Shown here: positions 27,464 to 35,749 of the stretch, in pieces
How positions within the stretch are numbered: position 1 is the first letter of the stretch
Layout of the letters: every line of letters starts with the position of its first letter
Assembly (NCBI GenBank): GCA_963848415.1
Contig: CAWKDN010000001.1
Coordinates: 992,001-1,056,000, forward strand
Direction of reading: 5' to 3'
Length of the DNA stretch: 64,000 nucleotides
Source of the DNA: CAVQBC01 sp963848415
GTDB taxonomy: Bacteria; Actinomycetota; Thermoleophilia; Solirubrobacterales; Solirubrobacteraceae
The notes under the pieces: model-generated
What the model saw: only the letters and a program-made list of their open reading frames with translations
What the model was told of the DNA's origin: nothing
Databases searched by the model: none
Translations under genes and position numbers: made by a program

Positions 27464-28555
27464 TCAGCAGATCCTCGGCAGCGGATCGCCGACCAGCATG
27501 TCCATCACGCGCCGCCCGCCGAAGGCCGTCTCCATCAGCACCATGCCGGGCGGCTCGGTCTTGACCTCGCCGATCTCTGCGGCCAGCTCACCGCCCGGCG
27601 CGCGCCGCAGCGCCGACAGGGCGGCGCCGGCCGCCTCCGGTGCGACGACGGCCACCAGCTTTCCCTCGTTGGCGACGTGCATCGGATCGATGCCGAGGAT
27701 CTCCGCGGCGCCGGCGACCACGGGCGAGACCGGCACGGCGGCCTCCTGGACGAGCATCGCCACGCCGGAGGCGCGCGCGAGCTCGTTGAGCACGGAGGCC
27801 ACGCCGCCGCGGGTGGCGTCGCGCTGGCAGCGCAGCTCGGGTCCCGCGGCGTCGAGCAGCGCGTCGACGGCCGGCCACAGGGGCCGGGTGTCGGACTCGA
27901 CGTCCGCCCCGAGGTCGAACTCGCCGCGGGCCAGCATGATCGCCGTCCCGTGCTCGCCGATCGAGCCGGAGAGCAGGATCCGGTCGCCCGGCCGCAGGGC
28001 GCGCGGCGACAGCCGGGCGCGCGGGTCGTGGACGCCCAGCCCGGTCGTGCAGATGTACATGCCGTCGGCGTGGCCACGCTCGACGACCTTGGTGTCTCCC
28101 GCGACCACCTCGACGTCGGCGGCGCGTGCCGCCGTCGCGATCGTCTCGACCTCGGCCCGCAGATCCTCGGCCGCGAGGCCCTCCTCGAGGATCAGCGAGA
28201 GGGTCAACGCCAGTGGGCGGGCGCCCGCGACCGCGAGATCGTTGACGGTGCCGTTGACGGCGAGATCGCCGATGGAGCCGCCCGGGAAGCGCAGCGGCTT
28301 TACCACGAAGGCGTCGGTTGTCATCGCCAAGCGCGACCCGGCGGCATCGACCGCGCCCGCATCGGCGAGCTCGTCGAGCGAACCCGAGCCGAGCGACGGG
28401 ACGAGGAGCCCCTCGATGAGCCCCTGCGTGGCCTTGCCGCCCGCGCCGTGCGCCATGGTGATGTGCGCGTCGCGGAACTTCGCCTGCTTGCCGCGGGCGG
28501 TCTCGATGATGCCGAGCACCTTGCGCTCGCGCTCGGATACCGGAGAGGGCGTCAC
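27464..28555 (-). CDS. hypE: Carbamoyl dehydratase HypE
   Basis: ATP-dependent dehydratase that converts the thiocarboxamide on its C-terminal cysteine into thiocyanate, the source of the CN ligands. 363 aa; PurM/SelD-like fold with ITMAHGAGGKATQGLI near the N-terminus, MTTDAFVVKPLRFPGG, and QRDATRGGVASVLNELA. The chain ends in the conserved GDPLPRIC, the cysteine accepting the carbamoyl group from HypF. GTG 28555 overlaps the hypD stop (GTGA); a longer in-frame reading upstream lies inside hypD. Confidence 0.96.
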   Translation of the reverse strand: MTPSPVSERERKVLGIIETARGKQAKFRDAHITMAHGAGGKATQGLIEGLLVPSLGSGSLDELADAGAVDAAGSRLAMTTDAFVVKPLRFPGGSIGDLAVNGTVNDLAVAGARPLALTLSLILEEGLAAEDLRAEVETIATAARAADVEVVAGDTKVVERGHADGMYICTTGLGVHDPRARLSPRALRPGDRILLSGSIGEHGTAIMLARGEFDLGADVESDTRPLWPAVDALLDAAGPELRCQRDATRGGVASVLNELARASGVAMLVQEAAVPVSPVVAGAAEILGIDPMHVANEGKLVAVVAPEAAGAALSALRRAPGGELAAEIGEVKTEPPGMVLMETAFGGRRVMDMLVGDPLPRIC

Positions 28556-29667
28556 ACCAGATCGCGCTCCCGAGCGAAGCGCCCGTAGTTGTAGTAGGCG
28601 GCACAGGCGCCCTCGCTCGAGACCATGCAGGTCCCGATCGGACGCTCGGGCGTGCACGCGCTGCCGAACACCTTGCACTCGAAGGGCTTGATCACACCCT
28701 TGAGAACCTCGCCGCACTGGCATGCCTTCGGATCGGCCACGCGGACGCCGGGCACGTGAAAGCGCCGCTCGGCGTCGTAGTCCGCGTAGGCGTCGGAGAG
28801 CTTCAGCCCGCTCTGGGAGATGAAGCCCATCCCGCGCCACTCGAAGTGCGGGCGCAGCTCGAAGACGTCGGCCATGATCTCCAGCGCGCGCAGGTTGCCC
28901 TCGTAAGGGACGACCCGCTTGTACTGGTTCTCGACCTCGCAGCGGCCGTCGGCCAGCTGGCGCAGGATCATGTGGACCGCGTGCAGCACGTCGAGCGGCT
29001 CGAAGCCCGCAACGACGAGCGGCTTCCCGTAATCCGCCGGGATGAACTCGAACGGGCGAGCGCCGACGACCGTGGAGACGTGGCCCGGCCCGATGAACCC
29101 GTCGAGCCGGAGGTCGGGCGAGTCCAGCAGCGCGCGCAGCGGCGGGACGATCGTCACGTGGCTGCACATGACGGAGAAGTTCGGTACGCCCTCGGCCTTG
29201 GCCCGCTTGAGCGTCAGCGCGGTCGACGGAGCCGTCGTCTCGAAGCCGATCGCGTAGAAGACCACCTCGCGATCCGGGTTGGCCTTGGCGATCCGCAGCG
29301 CGTCGAGCGGCGAATAGACCATCCGGATGTCGGCGCCCTGTGCCTTGGCGTCGAGCAGCGAGCCGTCCGAGCCGGGGATGCGCAGCATGTCGCCGAAGCA
29401 GGTGAAGATCACGCCCGGCTCGTGGGCGACGGCGATGCCGTCGTCGACACGGCCCATCGGAATGACACAGACGGGGCAGCCGGGCCCGTGCACCAGCTCG
29501 ACGTTGGCCGGCAGCAGGTCGTCGATCCCGTACTTATAGATCGAGTGGGTGTGGCCCCCGCACACCTCCATGAGCTTGTAGTGGCGTCCTGGCTCGACCG
29601 CCGCGAGGATCTCCCCGGCCAGCGCGCGGCCGAGGCCCGCGTCGCGGAACTCGTCGACGTATTTCAC
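28552..29667 (-). CDS. hypD: Hydrogenase formation protein HypD
   Basis: [4Fe-4S] scaffold protein on which the Fe(CN)2CO unit is built together with HypC. 371 aa. Motifs: MEVCGGHTHSIYKYG, HGPGCPVCVIPMG, VVFYAIGFETTAPSTA, GFIGPGHVSTVVG and the C-terminal cysteine set (ADPKACQCGEVL, IKPFECKVFGSACTPE, IGTCMVSSEGACAAYYNYGR). All expected cysteines are present. Overlaps both neighbours by 4 bp. Confidence 0.97.
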   Translation of the reverse strand: MKYVDEFRDAGLGRALAGEILAAVEPGRHYKLMEVCGGHTHSIYKYGIDDLLPANVELVHGPGCPVCVIPMGRVDDGIAVAHEPGVIFTCFGDMLRIPGSDGSLLDAKAQGADIRMVYSPLDALRIAKANPDREVVFYAIGFETTAPSTALTLKRAKAEGVPNFSVMCSHVTIVPPLRALLDSPDLRLDGFIGPGHVSTVVGARPFEFIPADYGKPLVVAGFEPLDVLHAVHMILRQLADGRCEVENQYKRVVPYEGNLRALEIMADVFELRPHFEWRGMGFISQSGLKLSDAYADYDAERRFHVPGVRVADPKACQCGEVLKGVIKPFECKVFGSACTPERPIGTCMVSSEGACAAYYNYGRFARERDLV

Positions 29668-29969
29668 CCTGCCTCGCCTCGCTCGTCACCGCTGCCGCTC
29701 GTGGACCCGTGGGCGATCGCCGTGCCGGCGTGGATGAGCAGCACATCGCCGATCTCCACCGGCTCGACGAGCGCGGTCTCGACGCTGGAGCGCGCACCGT
29801 CGCCGGTCTCACAGAGAGCCAGGCCGCGGTCGGCGTCGATCTGGCGGACACGCATGGTGACAGCCTCGTCCCCGCAGGTAATGCAGCCGCAGGCGGGACC
29901 GCTCTCCGGGGAGAACGTGTTTCGTCCTCCCGTCCTCTCCAGTTCGGGCGTCCGGACGACGTTACTCAT
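29664..29969 (-). CDS. HypC-like protein with N-terminal extension
   Basis: 101 aa. The part from residue 27 (CGCITCGDEAVTMRV ... ETALVEPVEIGDVLLIHAG) matches the HypC/HybG family, chaperones that carry Fe(CN)2CO from HypD to the large subunit through an N-terminal cysteine. Here that cysteine is preceded by ~27 residues (MSNVVRTPELERTGGRN...), and no ATG, GTG or TTG lies just before CITC, so the extension seems genuine. The canonical mechanism needs a free N-terminal Cys2, so this protein may act differently. ATG 29969 overlaps the stop of the regular hypC (ATGA) and its stop overlaps hypD. Confidence 0.8.
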   Translation of the reverse strand: MSNVVRTPELERTGGRNTFSPESGPACGCITCGDEAVTMRVRQIDADRGLALCETGDGARSSVETALVEPVEIGDVLLIHAGTAIAHGSTSGSGDERGEAG

Positions 29970-30229
29970 ATCCCGCTGGCCTTGAGCTCTTCGAGCTCCT
30001 GCTCGTACTCGGCCCCCATGTCGACCAGCAGCTGATGGGTCGCCATCGCCTCGGCCTCGTCGATCCGCGACATCGCGAAACCGACGTGGATCAGCACCCA
30101 GTCACCCGCCTCGACGCCGTCGAGCAGGCCGACGTTGATCCGCCGGCGGACTCCGGCCACCTCAACCATGGCGAGGTGGTTCTCGGCGTCCTCGACCTCG
30201 ATGATCTGACCCGGGATCGCCAGGCACAC
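29966..30229 (-). CDS. hypC: Hydrogenase assembly chaperone HypC
   Basis: 87 aa from GTG 30229, giving the canonical start MCLAIPGQIIEVED with Cys2, the residue that binds the iron during transfer from HypD to the large-subunit precursor. The body AMVEVAGVRRRINVGLLDGV and EAGDWVLIHVGFAMSRIDE is typical. The upstream in-frame extension (to 30307) is Arg/Gly-rich and dropped because it would bury Cys2. First hyp gene after the crp-type regulator, 100 bp downstream of it. Confidence 0.95.
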   Translation of the reverse strand: MCLAIPGQIIEVEDAENHLAMVEVAGVRRRINVGLLDGVEAGDWVLIHVGFAMSRIDEAEAMATHQLLVDMGAEYEQELEELKASGI

Positions 30230-30263
30230 CGCCGTCCTCCTCTCCTCCGATCGCGGAGACGTT

Positions 30264-30279
30264 CGCGGCCCGGGCCGCG
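30264..30279. promoter_or_regulatory. Perfect 16-bp palindrome between regulator and hypC
   Basis: CGCGGCCCGGGCCGCG lies in the 100-bp gap between the crp-type gene stop and the hypC GTG, the only sizeable gap in the whole hydrogenase block. It could be an operator or part of a weak terminator/attenuator. With such GC-rich DNA a chance palindrome is possible. Confidence 0.3.
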
Positions 30280-30329
30280 CTCCGCCACCCCGCCGGTTCG
30301 GTCCCAACGCCGGGTGTTCTAAACCAACC

Positions 30330-31079
30330 TCAGGAGCCGGCGAGCAGCGGTCCGAGGTCGAGGAGCTCGTCCGGCGGCGCGATCGGAAGGCTCCAGGTGC
30401 CGTCGTCGCGGCGCTGTACGAGCCCGCGCTCCGCGAGCCGCTGGAGTGCGAGCGTCACCGTCGGGCGCTTGGCGCCGATCAGGTGCCCGAGTGACTCGTG
30501 CTGCAACCGCAGCGGGAGCACCACGCCGTCGGCGCCGACCCGGCCCCAGCGCTCGGCGAGGTGCCAGAACAGCGCGAGCAGCCGCGTGTCGACGCGGCTC
30601 AGCTGGCAGATGGCGTGCAGGGTGGCCGCCCGGGAGCTCTGGCGGACGGCGCGGGCGAGCAGGGCGGCGGTGACCACGGGCCAGCGCGCGGCCGAAGCCA
30701 CGAAGGTCGGGCCGAGCACCCCGAGGCGCGCGGGCTCGAGCACCGTCCAGCTGACGCGGTGGGGGACGAGCGCGTCGTCAGGGTGTTCGGTCCAGGGCTG
30801 CAGCAGCTCCCCCGGCCCTACCAGCTCGGTCGCCGTCGAGCCGGCGAGCTCCTCGTCACGCGCGAGGACGCCTTCGAGGACGAGGTAGCCCAGATGGCGC
30901 CAGCCGCACGCGTGCGGCGGATCGGGCTCCCAGGTCCCGAAGTTGACGACCACGACGGGGACCACGGTGTCGCGGCGGGCGGCGCCCATCTCGCCCGGCG
31001 TGAGCCAGCGGGCAAGCTCCGGATCCGCGTCCAGGACGCTCATCCGAGGACCGGCAGACGGCGACCCGTTGGACACCAT
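30330..31079 (-). CDS. Crp/Fnr-family transcriptional regulator
   Basis: 249 aa. A cyclic-nucleotide-binding-like beta-barrel region (HLGYLVLEGVLARDEELAG, VGPGELLQPW) is followed by a winged helix (RLQHESLGHLIGAKRPTVTLALQRLAERGLVQ). The effector-binding Arg/Ser phosphate cassette of true CRP is not evident and no Fnr cysteines are seen, so the signal is unknown. First gene of the hydrogenase block and co-directional with it, hence a likely regulator of the hydrogenase genes and possibly of its own promoter. Divergent from nuoJ with 180 bp in between. Confidence 0.88.
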   Translation of the reverse strand: MVSNGSPSAGPRMSVLDADPELARWLTPGEMGAARRDTVVPVVVVNFGTWEPDPPHACGWRHLGYLVLEGVLARDEELAGSTATELVGPGELLQPWTEHPDDALVPHRVSWTVLEPARLGVLGPTFVASAARWPVVTAALLARAVRQSSRAATLHAICQLSRVDTRLLALFWHLAERWGRVGADGVVLPLRLQHESLGHLIGAKRPTVTLALQRLAERGLVQRRDDGTWSLPIAPPDELLDLGPLLAGS

Positions 31080-31259
31080 TCCGGACTAAGCCTAAGCGCG
31101 GATGCGACAAATCGCCAAGTGCCGATCGTCACCAGAACGGACGGGCTGTCACAAACCGCGCAGCCATGCGGCTTTGCGGGTCAAGCAGTCGCCGCCGCAC
31201 GAGCGCCTAACGGCCCGGACAACCGCCCCGGTGACCTGCCAACTAGGATGCGGCCTCGC
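31080..31259. promoter_or_regulatory. Divergent intergenic region between hydrogenase block and nuoJ
   Basis: The 180 bp between the crp-type gene (minus) and nuoJ (plus) should hold promoters for both the ~15-kb hydrogenase block and nuoJKLMN. It is visibly less GC-rich than the genes. A GACTAAGCCTAAG stretch at 31084-31096 and a TGTCACA half-site like those of CRP-type regulators at 31147-31153 stand out, but no clear symmetric operator is seen. Confidence 0.45.
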
Positions 31260-31904
31260 ATGGCCGAGGTGTTCTTCTTCATCGCCGCAATCGGCGCGAT
31301 CGCCGGTGCCGTGGGCACGGTCACGCTGCGCAACCCCTTCTACTCGGTGCTCGCGCTGGTGGGCCATCTGCTCAGCCTCGCGGCGCTCTTCCTGCTGTTG
31401 CGCGCGCAGTTCGTGGCCGCCGCGCAGGTGATCGTCTACGCGGGCGCGGTGATGGTCCTCTACGTCTTCGTGGTGGCCTACGTCGGCGGCTCCGACGACC
31501 CGATCGGCGGCTCGGGCGGGCCCGGCCTGCGGGCGATCTCGATGCTGTTCGCGGGCGTGCTCTTCGTCGAGCTCTCGATCGCCGTGCTCGGTTCCGGGAT
31601 CTCGGTGCTCGGCACCGAGGGCACCGGCTTCTTCTCCACCTTCGGCTCGCCGGGCGAGATCGGCAAGCTCTTCCTGACCACCTTCCTGCTGAGCTTCGAG
31701 ATCGCCTCGCTGTTGTTGCTGGTGGCGGCGGTGGGTGCCGTGATCCTCGCGCGCCGGCGCAGCGGCCTGGAGACCGCGGAGGAGATCTCGGTCGCCCAGC
31801 TGATGCGCGCCGGCCCGGAGGGGCCCGGCGAGGAGTCCGGCGGCACGACGACCGACGCGGACCTCGACACCATGGCCGAGGTCGCCGGCCCGCAGAACCG
31901 ATGA
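31260..31904 (+). CDS. nuoJ: NADH-quinone oxidoreductase subunit J (ND6 type)
   Basis: Membrane subunit of complex I, 214 aa, five hydrophobic segments. Family motifs: NPFYSVLALVGHLLSLAALFLLL and QVIVYAGAVMVLYVFVV. ATG 31260 is chosen because it precedes the first membrane helix; ATG 31248 would add MRPR. The C-terminal ~45 residues are acidic and Gly-rich, beyond the last helix. First gene of the second nuo block, 23.7 kb from nuoI. ATGA overlap with nuoK. Confidence 0.96.
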   Translation: MAEVFFFIAAIGAIAGAVGTVTLRNPFYSVLALVGHLLSLAALFLLLRAQFVAAAQVIVYAGAVMVLYVFVVAYVGGSDDPIGGSGGPGLRAISMLFAGVLFVELSIAVLGSGISVLGTEGTGFFSTFGSPGEIGKLFLTTFLLSFEIASLLLLVAAVGAVILARRRSGLETAEEISVAQLMRAGPEGPGEESGGTTTDADLDTMAEVAGPQNR

Positions 31905-32200
31905 GCATCGAGTGGTACCTCGTCGTCTCGGCGCTGGTGTTCTCCATCGGCGCCGGCGGCGTGCTCACGCGGCGCAACCCGCTGGTGATCCTGCTCTGCC
32001 TGGAGCTGATGCTCAACGCGGCCAACCTCGCCCTCGTGGCCTTCGCGCGCGCGCACGGGAACCAAGAGGGCCAGATCTTCGCCCTGATCGTGATGGTCGT
32101 CGCCGCCTGCGAGGTGGCGATCGGCCTGGGCCTGATCGTGGCCCTCTACCGCCGCCGGCTGCCGATCGACGTCGACCAGCTGCGCGAGCTGCAGGGCTGA
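31901..32200 (+). CDS. nuoK: NADH-quinone oxidoreductase subunit K (ND4L type)
   Basis: 99 aa, three transmembrane helices. LVILLCLELMLNAANLALVA carries the conserved membrane glutamate of the proton path, with a second acidic residue in AACEVAIGLGLIVALYRR. Usual length. Overlaps nuoJ by 4 bp and precedes nuoL by 1 bp. Confidence 0.97.
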   Translation: MSIEWYLVVSALVFSIGAGGVLTRRNPLVILLCLELMLNAANLALVAFARAHGNQEGQIFALIVMVVAACEVAIGLGLIVALYRRRLPIDVDQLRELQG

Positions 32201-32201
32201 G

Positions 32202-34214
32202 ATGAGCTTGGAGACCTTCGCCTGGCTGGTGCTCGCCTTCCCGCTCGCGGGCTGCGTGCTGATCGCCTTCACCTCGCAGGTGCTGCCCTGGAAGGTCCAC
32301 GGCTGGATCGGTACGCTCGCCATCGCGCTGAGCTTCGCCGCGGCGGTGGGCGCGCTCGTCCAGCTCGAGGCGCTGGGCGAGGAGGAGCGCCAGGTCGTGA
32401 CGGTCGGCTGGGATTACGCGGTCAGCGCCGGCGTCGACGCGGAGGTCTCGCTGCTGGTCGACCCGCTGTCGGTGTTCATGATCTGCGTCGTCTCGGGCGT
32501 CTCGACGCTGATCCACCTCTACTCGATCAGCTACATGCGCTCGGACCGCGGCTACACGCGCTTCTTCGCCTACCTGAACTTCTTCGTCTTCTCGATGCTG
32601 CTGCTGGTCCTGGCGGGCAACTTCCTGCTGCTGATCGTCGGCTGGGCGTTCGTCGGCGCCGCCTCCTACCTGCTGATCAGCTTCTGGTACCGGCGGACCA
32701 CGGCCACGCGCGCGGGGATCAAGGCGTTCGTGATCAACGTGGTCGGCGACGTCGGCCTGGTGATCGGCACCTACTTCATCTTCGAGGGCACCGGCACGGT
32801 CGACTTCCTGGACACCTTCGCGCAGATCGAGGAGGCCTTCACGGTCAACCAGGGCGAGCTCGTCGCCGGCTGCCTGCTGCTGCTGGTGGGCGCCTTCGCG
32901 AAGTCGGCCCAGGTGCCGCTGCACACCTGGCTGCCGGACGCGATGGAGGGCCCGACGCCGGTCTCGGCGCTGATCCACGCGGCCACGATGGTCACGGCCG
33001 GCGTCTATCTGATCGCGCGCATGCACCCGCTCTTCGAGCGCGCGCCCGTCGCCGCCGACGTGGGCGCCGTGCTGGGCCTGGTCACGCTGCTGATCGCGGC
33101 GACCATCGCGCTGGTGGTGACCGACCTCAAGCGCGTCATCGCCTACTCGACGATGTCCCAGATCGGCTACATGATCATGGGCGTCTCCTCGGCCGCCTAC
33201 GCGGCCGGGCTCTTCCACCTGCTGACGCACGCCTTCTTCAAGGCGCTGCTGTTCATGGCGGCCGGCTCGATCATCGCCGCGATGGCCAACGTCCAGGACC
33301 TCGACCGCATGTCGGGCTTCCGGCGGGCGATGCCCTTCACCTTCCTGATGATGGTCATCGGCGGCCTGGCGCTGGCCGGCGCGCCGCCGTTCTCGGGCTT
33401 CTTCTCAAAGGACGAGATCCTGGCGGTGATCGCCGACCGCGGCGGCTGGCACTGGATCCTGGTGCTCGGCGGCTACGTCGGCGCGCTGATGACCGCCGCC
33501 TACGCGTTCCGGATGATCTTCCGCGCGTTCTTCGGCGAGCCCTCGCCCGAGGCGCGCGAGCTCGAGCAGGGGCATCTGCACCACGCCCACGAGCCGACGA
33601 ACCCCGCCACCGGGGAGGCGGAGGACACCGACGTCGGCTTCCCGGGCCCGGACCACCAGATCGCCGAGCGCGAGGGCACGATGAAGGGGGCGATGGGCGT
33701 GCTGGCGATCGGCGCCACCGGCCTCGGCTTCCTGCAGATCCCCGGCGTGACCGAGGTCGTCCACCACTTCCTCGAGCCGACCTTCGCCGACTCCGAGCTC
33801 TACGAGGAGCTCGAGCCCTCCGTGGCCGCGAGCTGGCTCGGGCTCGCCATCGGCGCGGTGATCGCGATCGCCGGCATCGCCGTCGCGTGGCGGCTGTGGG
33901 TCGCCCAGCCCGGCACGCCCGCGCGGATCCGCACGCGCCTGGCGCCGCTGTACACGCTGTTCGCGAACAAGTGGTACTTCGACGAGCTGATCGACCTGCT
34001 CGTCGTGCGGCCGTTCGCCTGGCTCGGGCGCTTCGCGCGCAACACCTTCGAGCGCGTCGTGGTCAACGGCGTCTTCATGGGCGGCTCGACCGGCGCCGTG
34101 AAGGCCGGCTCCTCGGCGGTGCGGGCGATCCAGTCGGGCTACCTGCGCTTCTACGCCGCCCTGCTGCTGCTCGGCCTGTGCGGGCTGGCCCTCTACTTCC
34201 TGGTGGCCTCGTGA
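32202..34214 (+). CDS. nuoL: NADH-quinone oxidoreductase subunit L (ND5 type)
   Basis: Antiporter-like proton-pumping subunit with the long lateral helix, 670 aa. Visible: MRSDRGYTRFFAYLNFFVFSM, GWAFVGAASYLLISFWY, AKSAQVPLHTWLPDAMEGPT with conserved Lys and His, STMSQIGYMIMG, LTHAFFKALLFMAAGS. A ~60-residue hydrophilic loop (EPSPEARELEQGH...EREGTMKG) lies between late helices. Its stop overlaps the nuoM GTG. Confidence 0.97.
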   Translation: MSLETFAWLVLAFPLAGCVLIAFTSQVLPWKVHGWIGTLAIALSFAAAVGALVQLEALGEEERQVVTVGWDYAVSAGVDAEVSLLVDPLSVFMICVVSGVSTLIHLYSISYMRSDRGYTRFFAYLNFFVFSMLLLVLAGNFLLLIVGWAFVGAASYLLISFWYRRTTATRAGIKAFVINVVGDVGLVIGTYFIFEGTGTVDFLDTFAQIEEAFTVNQGELVAGCLLLLVGAFAKSAQVPLHTWLPDAMEGPTPVSALIHAATMVTAGVYLIARMHPLFERAPVAADVGAVLGLVTLLIAATIALVVTDLKRVIAYSTMSQIGYMIMGVSSAAYAAGLFHLLTHAFFKALLFMAAGSIIAAMANVQDLDRMSGFRRAMPFTFLMMVIGGLALAGAPPFSGFFSKDEILAVIADRGGWHWILVLGGYVGALMTAAYAFRMIFRAFFGEPSPEARELEQGHLHHAHEPTNPATGEAEDTDVGFPGPDHQIAEREGTMKGAMGVLAIGATGLGFLQIPGVTEVVHHFLEPTFADSELYEELEPSVAASWLGLAIGAVIAIAGIAVAWRLWVAQPGTPARIRTRLAPLYTLFANKWYFDELIDLLVVRPFAWLGRFARNTFERVVVNGVFMGGSTGAVKAGSSAVRAIQSGYLRFYAALLLLGLCGLALYFLVAS

Positions 34215-35749
34215 GCCTGACCATCCACCTCTCGATCGTGCTGTTCTGGCCGCTCGCGCTGGCGGTGCTCTCGGCCACGGCGCCGCGGCGGATCGCGCCG
34301 TGGACGACGCTGGTCGGCTCGCTCGTGCCGCTCGGCTACGCGGTCGTGCTGCTCTTCGACTTCCAGCACGGCCGCGCCGGCCTGCAGTACCTGACCGACG
34401 ACGACTGGATCCCCGAGCTGGGCATCCACTACAAGCTCGGCCTGGACGGGCTGAACCTGTGGCTGGTCGCGCTCACCTCGCTGCTGTTCGCCGCGGCGGC
34501 GCTGTGGGTGGTCTTCCGGCCCTACTCGCGGCCGAAGCTCTTCGCCTTCCACATGGGGCTGGCCGAGACCGCCGTGCTGGGCGCCTTCCTCGCCCAGGAC
34601 CTCGCCCTGTTCGTCCTCTTCTTCGACCTGATGCTCGTCCCGTTCGCCTTCCTGGTGCTGGGCTGGGGCGGGCCCGATCGGGTCGCGGCGACGCTGCGCT
34701 TCGTGATCTACACGCTGGTCGGCTCGCTGCTGATGCTCGCCGCGGCGGTGGCGACCGCCGTGCTGACCGCCAACGAGACGGGTGACGGGCTGACCTTCGT
34801 GCTCTCAGACCTCGCGCGCTCGCCGCTCGGGGAGTCCACCCAGCGCTGGATCTTCGTGGCCTTCGCGCTGGCCTTCCTGATCAAGATGCCGTCCTTCCCG
34901 CTGCACGGCTGGATGCCCGACGCCTATCGCTCGATGCCGCTGCCGGTGCTGGCGGTGTTCTCGGGGATCCTGTCCAAGGTGCCGGCCTACGGCTTCCTGA
35001 AGATCGTGCTTCCCATCCTGCCGACGGCCACGGCGGACTACCAGCTCGTGCTGCTGCTGGTCGCGCTCGCCTCGATCCTCTACGGCTCGATCCAGGCCTT
35101 CACCCAGACCGACACGCGGCTGATCTTGGGCTACTCCTCGATCGCCCAGCTGGGCTTCATCACCCTGGGGATCTTCGCGCTGCGGCCCGAGGGCACGCAG
35201 GGCGCGCTGCTGCAGATGGTCCAGCACGGGCTGGTGGTCGCGCCGCTGTTCCTGATCATCGTGCTGCTGGCCGAGCGCACGGGCGGCTCGGAGGACCTGC
35301 GCGACATGGGCGGCCTGGCCTTTCGCGCGCCGGTGCTGAGCACGCTGTTCCTGATCACGACGCTCGCGACGCTGGCGATGCCCGGCTCGGCCAACTTCGT
35401 CGGCGAGTTCTTCATCCTGCTGGGGACGTTCCGCTCGGACGAGGTGATCGCGATCCTGGCCTTCACCGGCGTGGCGATGGCGTCGGTCTACATGTTGCGG
35501 TTCTTCATCCGCTCGATGCACAACCGGCGCGGCACCGCCGTCGAGTCGCGTGACCTGTCGGTCCGCGACGGGCTCGTGATCGCCCCGCTGGTGGCGGCCG
35601 TGCTCGCCTTCGGCGTCTATCCGCAGGCGGCGCTGGAGACCAGCGAGCCCGACGCGCGGGCGACGGTCCGCGTCGCCCAGCAGGCGGCCGGGGAGACCGG
35701 CGGCGCGCAGGCCCGGGCGACCGAGACCGCAGAGGTGCCGGCGCCGTGA
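34211..35749 (+). CDS. nuoM: NADH-quinone oxidoreductase subunit M (ND4 type)
   Basis: Antiporter-like proton-pumping subunit, 512 aa. GTG 34211 in GTGA overlaps the nuoL stop. Motifs: GLDGLNLWLVALTSLL, the glutamate helix HMGLAETAVLGAFLA, KMPSFPLHGWMPDAYRSMPL and GYSSIAQLGFITLGIFA. The C-terminal tail after the last helix is Ala/Thr-rich and variable. GTGA-type overlap with nuoN. Confidence 0.97.
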   Translation: MSLTIHLSIVLFWPLALAVLSATAPRRIAPWTTLVGSLVPLGYAVVLLFDFQHGRAGLQYLTDDDWIPELGIHYKLGLDGLNLWLVALTSLLFAAAALWVVFRPYSRPKLFAFHMGLAETAVLGAFLAQDLALFVLFFDLMLVPFAFLVLGWGGPDRVAATLRFVIYTLVGSLLMLAAAVATAVLTANETGDGLTFVLSDLARSPLGESTQRWIFVAFALAFLIKMPSFPLHGWMPDAYRSMPLPVLAVFSGILSKVPAYGFLKIVLPILPTATADYQLVLLLVALASILYGSIQAFTQTDTRLILGYSSIAQLGFITLGIFALRPEGTQGALLQMVQHGLVVAPLFLIIVLLAERTGGSEDLRDMGGLAFRAPVLSTLFLITTLATLAMPGSANFVGEFFILLGTFRSDEVIAILAFTGVAMASVYMLRFFIRSMHNRRGTAVESRDLSVRDGLVIAPLVAAVLAFGVYPQAALETSEPDARATVRVAQQAAGETGGAQARATETAEVPAP

